Source of the DNA: an uncultured Erysipelotrichaceae bacterium
GTDB lineage: Bacteria; Bacillota_I; Bacilli_A; Erysipelotrichales; Coprobacillaceae
Direction of reading: 5' to 3'
Length of the DNA stretch: 6,345 nt
NCBI GenBank assembly: GCA_937917505.1
Contig: CALDMQ010000017.1
Coordinates: 1 to 6,345 of the forward strand
Shown here: one piece after another, positions 3,664 to 6,345 of the stretch
Position numbering within the stretch: position 1 is the first letter of the stretch
Layout of the letters: each line of letters starts with the position of its first letter
Position numbers and translations under genes: made by a program
The notes under the pieces: model-generated
Databases searched by the model: none
Told to the model about the DNA's origin: nothing
Seen by the model: the letters and a program-made list of their open reading frames with translations, nothing else

Positions 3664-6345
3664 ATGTCAAAAACTTATTTATCAATGGATGGTAATACAG
3701 CAGCTGCTCATGTTGCGTACGCATTTAGTGAAGTTGCAAGTATTTATCCAATTACACCTTCTTCTCCAATGGCAGAAAATGCTGAAAACTGGGCTGCTCA
3801 AGGGAAGAAAAATATTTTTGGTTCAGCTGTGAATGTTGTAGAAATGCAATCTGAAGCAGGAGCTGCTGGTGCTGTTCATGGAGCATTACAAGGTGGTGCC
3901 TTAGCAACAACATTTACTGCATCTCAAGGTTTATTATTAATGATTCCTAATCTTTATAAAATTCAAGGTGAATTATTACCAGGTGTATTCCATGTTGCTG
4001 CTAGAGCTTTAGCAACACGTTCATTGAATATCTTTGGTGATCATCAAGATGTTTATGCATGCCGTCAAATTGGTATGCCAATGTTATGTTCTCATAGTGT
4101 TCAAGAAGTTATGGATTTAGGTGGTATTGCTCACTTGACAGCAATCAAAGGAAGCGTACCAGTGATTCATTTCTTTGATGGGTTTAGAACTTCTCATGAA
4201 ATTCAAAAAGTAGAAGTCATGGATTATGATGTATTAGAAAGCTTATTAGATAAAGAAGCATTAAAGAGATTTAAAGCTAATGCATTAAATCCACATACAA
4301 ATCCTATTGAACGTGGTGGGGCTGAAAACGATGATATCTACTTCCAAGGTAGAGAAGCACAAAACAAACATTATGAAGCTGTCACTGAAATTGTTGCTGA
4401 TTACATGAAAAAGATTTCTGATATTACAGGAAGACATTATGCTCCATTTACATATTATGGAGATCCAGAAGCAGAAAGAATTATTATTGCTATGGGTTCT
4501 GTAACAGAAACAATTAAAGAAACAATTGATGAAATGAGAAAGAGTGGAGAAAAAGTTGGTTTAATTAAAGTACACTTATATCGTCCATTCTCTCCAAAAT
4601 ATTTATTAGATGTTTTACCTGAAACAGTGAAAAAAGTTGCTGTGTTAGATAGAACAAAAGAAATGGGAGCTACTGGTGAACCATTATACTTAGATGTTGT
4701 AAGTGTCTTAAAAGATAAAGATATGACTATTGTTGGTGGACGTTATGGTATGGGTTCTAAAGATACAACTCCACGTCAAATTAAAGCTGTCTATGATCAT
4801 TTAGTAAATGATGATCCTTTTACATCATTTACTATTGGTATTAATGATGATGTAACTCATTTATCATTAAAAGAAGATGAAAACTTTAGTGTAGATGCTG
4901 ATTATACTGCATGCTTATTCTATGGTCTAGGATCTGATGGTACTGTATCAGCAAATAAATCTTCTATTAAGATTATTGGTGATCATACTGATTTATATTC
5001 ACAAGCATATTTTGCATATGACAGTAAAAAAGCTGGTGGAGCAACACGTTCTAACTTAAGATTTGGACATACTCCAATTAGAGCTACTTATTATGTAAAT
5101 AATGCTGACTTTATTTCTTGTTCATTAGATAACTATTGCTTAAAATATGATATGTTAAAGAACCTTAAAAATGGTGGAACATTCTTATTAAATACTGAAT
5201 TTAATGAAACAGAAATTATTGATTATTTACCAAATAAATTAAAGAAACAATTAGCACAAAAAGAAGCAAAATTCTATATTATTAATGCAAACAAGATTGC
5301 TAATGAAATTGGTATGGGTAGACGTACAAATACTATTTTACAATCAGCATTCTTTGCATTAAATCCGCAAATTTTACCAATTGATAAAGCGGTTGAATAT
5401 ATGAAATTAATGGCTAAGAAAACTTATGGTAAAAAAGGTGATGCAATTGTTGAATTAAATTACAAAGCTATTGATGCTGGTAAAGATGCAATCGTTGAAG
5501 TTGCTGTTGATTCTGCATGGGCTGATTTAACAGTGAATGAAACACGTGAACGTACTGGTGATGATCACTTCGATAATTTTGTGTCTGTTATCAATGCATT
5601 AGATGGATATGATTTACCTGTATCTGCATTCATGGATAAATTAGATGGATCTATGCAATCAGGGGTTGCTATTAAAGAAAAACGTGCAATTGCTACTGAA
5701 GTTCCTCGTTGGGAAAAAGACAATTGTATCCAATGTAATAACTGTGTAATGGTTTGTCCTCATGCTACAATTCGTGCATTCTTAATTGATGAAGATGAAA
5801 TGAAGGCATTACCAGAAGATATTTCTAATGATGTTTTAAAACCAATTGGAAGAAATGTTGATGGATTAGTATATCGTGTTCAAGTTTCACCAGACAACTG
5901 TGTTGGTTGTGGTTTATGTGTTACTGAATGTCCAGGTAAGGGTGGTCAAAAAGCCTTAACTATGGTGCCAGTTAAAGAAGAATTAGAACATGCTTCTTTA
6001 GCTGATCATATCTATTCTAAAGTTTCTTATAAAGCAGATCGTTATCCAACTACAACTGTTAAAGGTGTAGGATTCATGCGTCCATACTTTGAAGTATCTG
6101 GAGCATGTGGTGGTTGTGGTGAAACTCCATATTATCGTTTAGCATCTCAATTATTTGGTGCTGATATGAGAATTGCTAATGCAACTGGATGTAGTTCAAT
6201 CTATACTGGTTCAACACCATCTACTCCATGTACTATAGATGAAAATGGACAAGGACCTGCATGGGCTAACTCATTATTTGAAGACAATGCTGAATATGGA
6301 TTCGGTATGAAATTAGCTGAAAACTATATGGCTAAACATATCTTA
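3664..6345 (+). CDS. nifJ: Pyruvate:ferredoxin (flavodoxin) oxidoreductase, 3' truncated by window
   Basis: This large cytoplasmic enzyme oxidises pyruvate plus CoA to acetyl-CoA and CO2 and reduces ferredoxin or flavodoxin, using thiamine diphosphate and three 4Fe-4S clusters. The first 894 codons of a family of about 1,170-1,200 are present, uninterrupted to the edge. Domain I carries YPITPSSP with Thr31, plus Glu64 and Arg114, the substrate/cofactor residues at the same numbers as in Desulfovibrio africanus. GRYGMGSKDTTP lies at ~359-370. The domain III pattern GLGSDGTVSANK is at 421-432, followed by GGATRSNLRFG. The EKR motif is at 672-674. Two ferredoxin motifs follow: Cys688/691/694/698 and Cys746/749/752/756. 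The TPP domain supplies Cys815, Cys818 and Cys843 of the proximal cluster. The fourth ligand and the end of the TPP domain are missing. AGGAGG (3648-3653) sets the start. Even, A/T-ending codon use suggests high expression. Confidence 0.97.
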   Translation, partial: MSKTYLSMDGNTAAAHVAYAFSEVASIYPITPSSPMAENAENWAAQGKKNIFGSAVNVVEMQSEAGAAGAVHGALQGGALATTFTASQGLLLMIPNLYKIQGELLPGVFHVAARALATRSLNIFGDHQDVYACRQIGMPMLCSHSVQEVMDLGGIAHLTAIKGSVPVIHFFDGFRTSHEIQKVEVMDYDVLESLLDKEALKRFKANALNPHTNPIERGGAENDDIYFQGREAQNKHYEAVTEIVADYMKKISDITGRHYAPFTYYGDPEAERIIIAMGSVTETIKETIDEMRKSGEKVGLIKVHLYRPFSPKYLLDVLPETVKKVAVLDRTKEMGATGEPLYLDVVSVLKDKDMTIVGGRYGMGSKDTTPRQIKAVYDHLVNDDPFTSFTIGINDDVTHLSLKEDENFSVDADYTACLFYGLGSDGTVSANKSSIKIIGDHTDLYSQAYFAYDSKKAGGATRSNLRFGHTPIRATYYVNNADFISCSLDNYCLKYDMLKNLKNGGTFLLNTEFNETEIIDYLPNKLKKQLAQKEAKFYIINANKIANEIGMGRRTNTILQSAFFALNPQILPIDKAVEYMKLMAKKTYGKKGDAIVELNYKAIDAGKDAIVEVAVDSAWADLTVNETRERTGDDHFDNFVSVINALDGYDLPVSAFMDKLDGSMQSGVAIKEKRAIATEVPRWEKDNCIQCNNCVMVCPHATIRAFLIDEDEMKALPEDISNDVLKPIGRNVDGLVYRVQVSPDNCVGCGLCVTECPGKGGQKALTMVPVKEELEHASLADHIYSKVSYKADRYPTTTVKGVGFMRPYFEVSGACGGCGETPYYRLASQLFGADMRIANATGCSSIYTGSTPSTPCTIDENGQGPAWANSLFEDNAEYGFGMKLAENYMAKHIL

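Overview
The window is AT-rich with short intergenic gaps, strong AGGAGG-type ribosome binding sites and codon use biased to A/T endings. It pairs a probable pyrophosphate-dependent phosphofructokinase with a pyruvate:ferredoxin oxidoreductase. This points to a strictly fermentative, low-GC anaerobic Firmicute. The overall look fits an Erysipelotrichia/Coprobacillus-like gut bacterium, but that placement is inference from style and gene content, not from a marker gene.

Layout: (1) 1-1050, plus strand: the 3' end of tex (nucleic-acid-binding transcription accessory protein, cut by the window edge). It is followed 2 nt later by a small CxxC protein of the ArsC/Spx family and then an intrinsic terminator. 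(2) 1051-1974, plus strand: a two-gene unit with its own probable promoter, encoding a stand-alone LytTR DNA-binding protein and a four-helix DUF3021-type membrane protein. Two LytTR-box-like direct repeats lie over the promoter. (3) 1975-2201: a convergent intergenic region holding two long hairpins. The second is a convincing minus-strand terminator for the next gene. (4) 2202-3443, minus strand: a 413-residue phosphofructokinase with PPi-type active-site residues. (5) 3444-3663: a divergent AT-rich promoter region with one promoter facing each way. (6) 3664-6345, plus strand: the first 894 codons of nifJ (pyruvate:ferredoxin oxidoreductase), running off the right edge.

Functionally, pfp and nifJ are key steps of the same route: the fructose-6-phosphate phosphorylation step of glycolysis, and the oxidation of pyruvate to acetyl-CoA with electrons passed to ferredoxin. 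They are transcribed divergently from a shared 220-bp region. The LytTR/DUF3021 pair resembles the known plan of a LytTR regulator with a membrane partner that controls it. It is the least understood and most interesting part of the window. No mobile element, CRISPR array, tRNA or rRNA was seen, and I see no strong case for a wholly new system.
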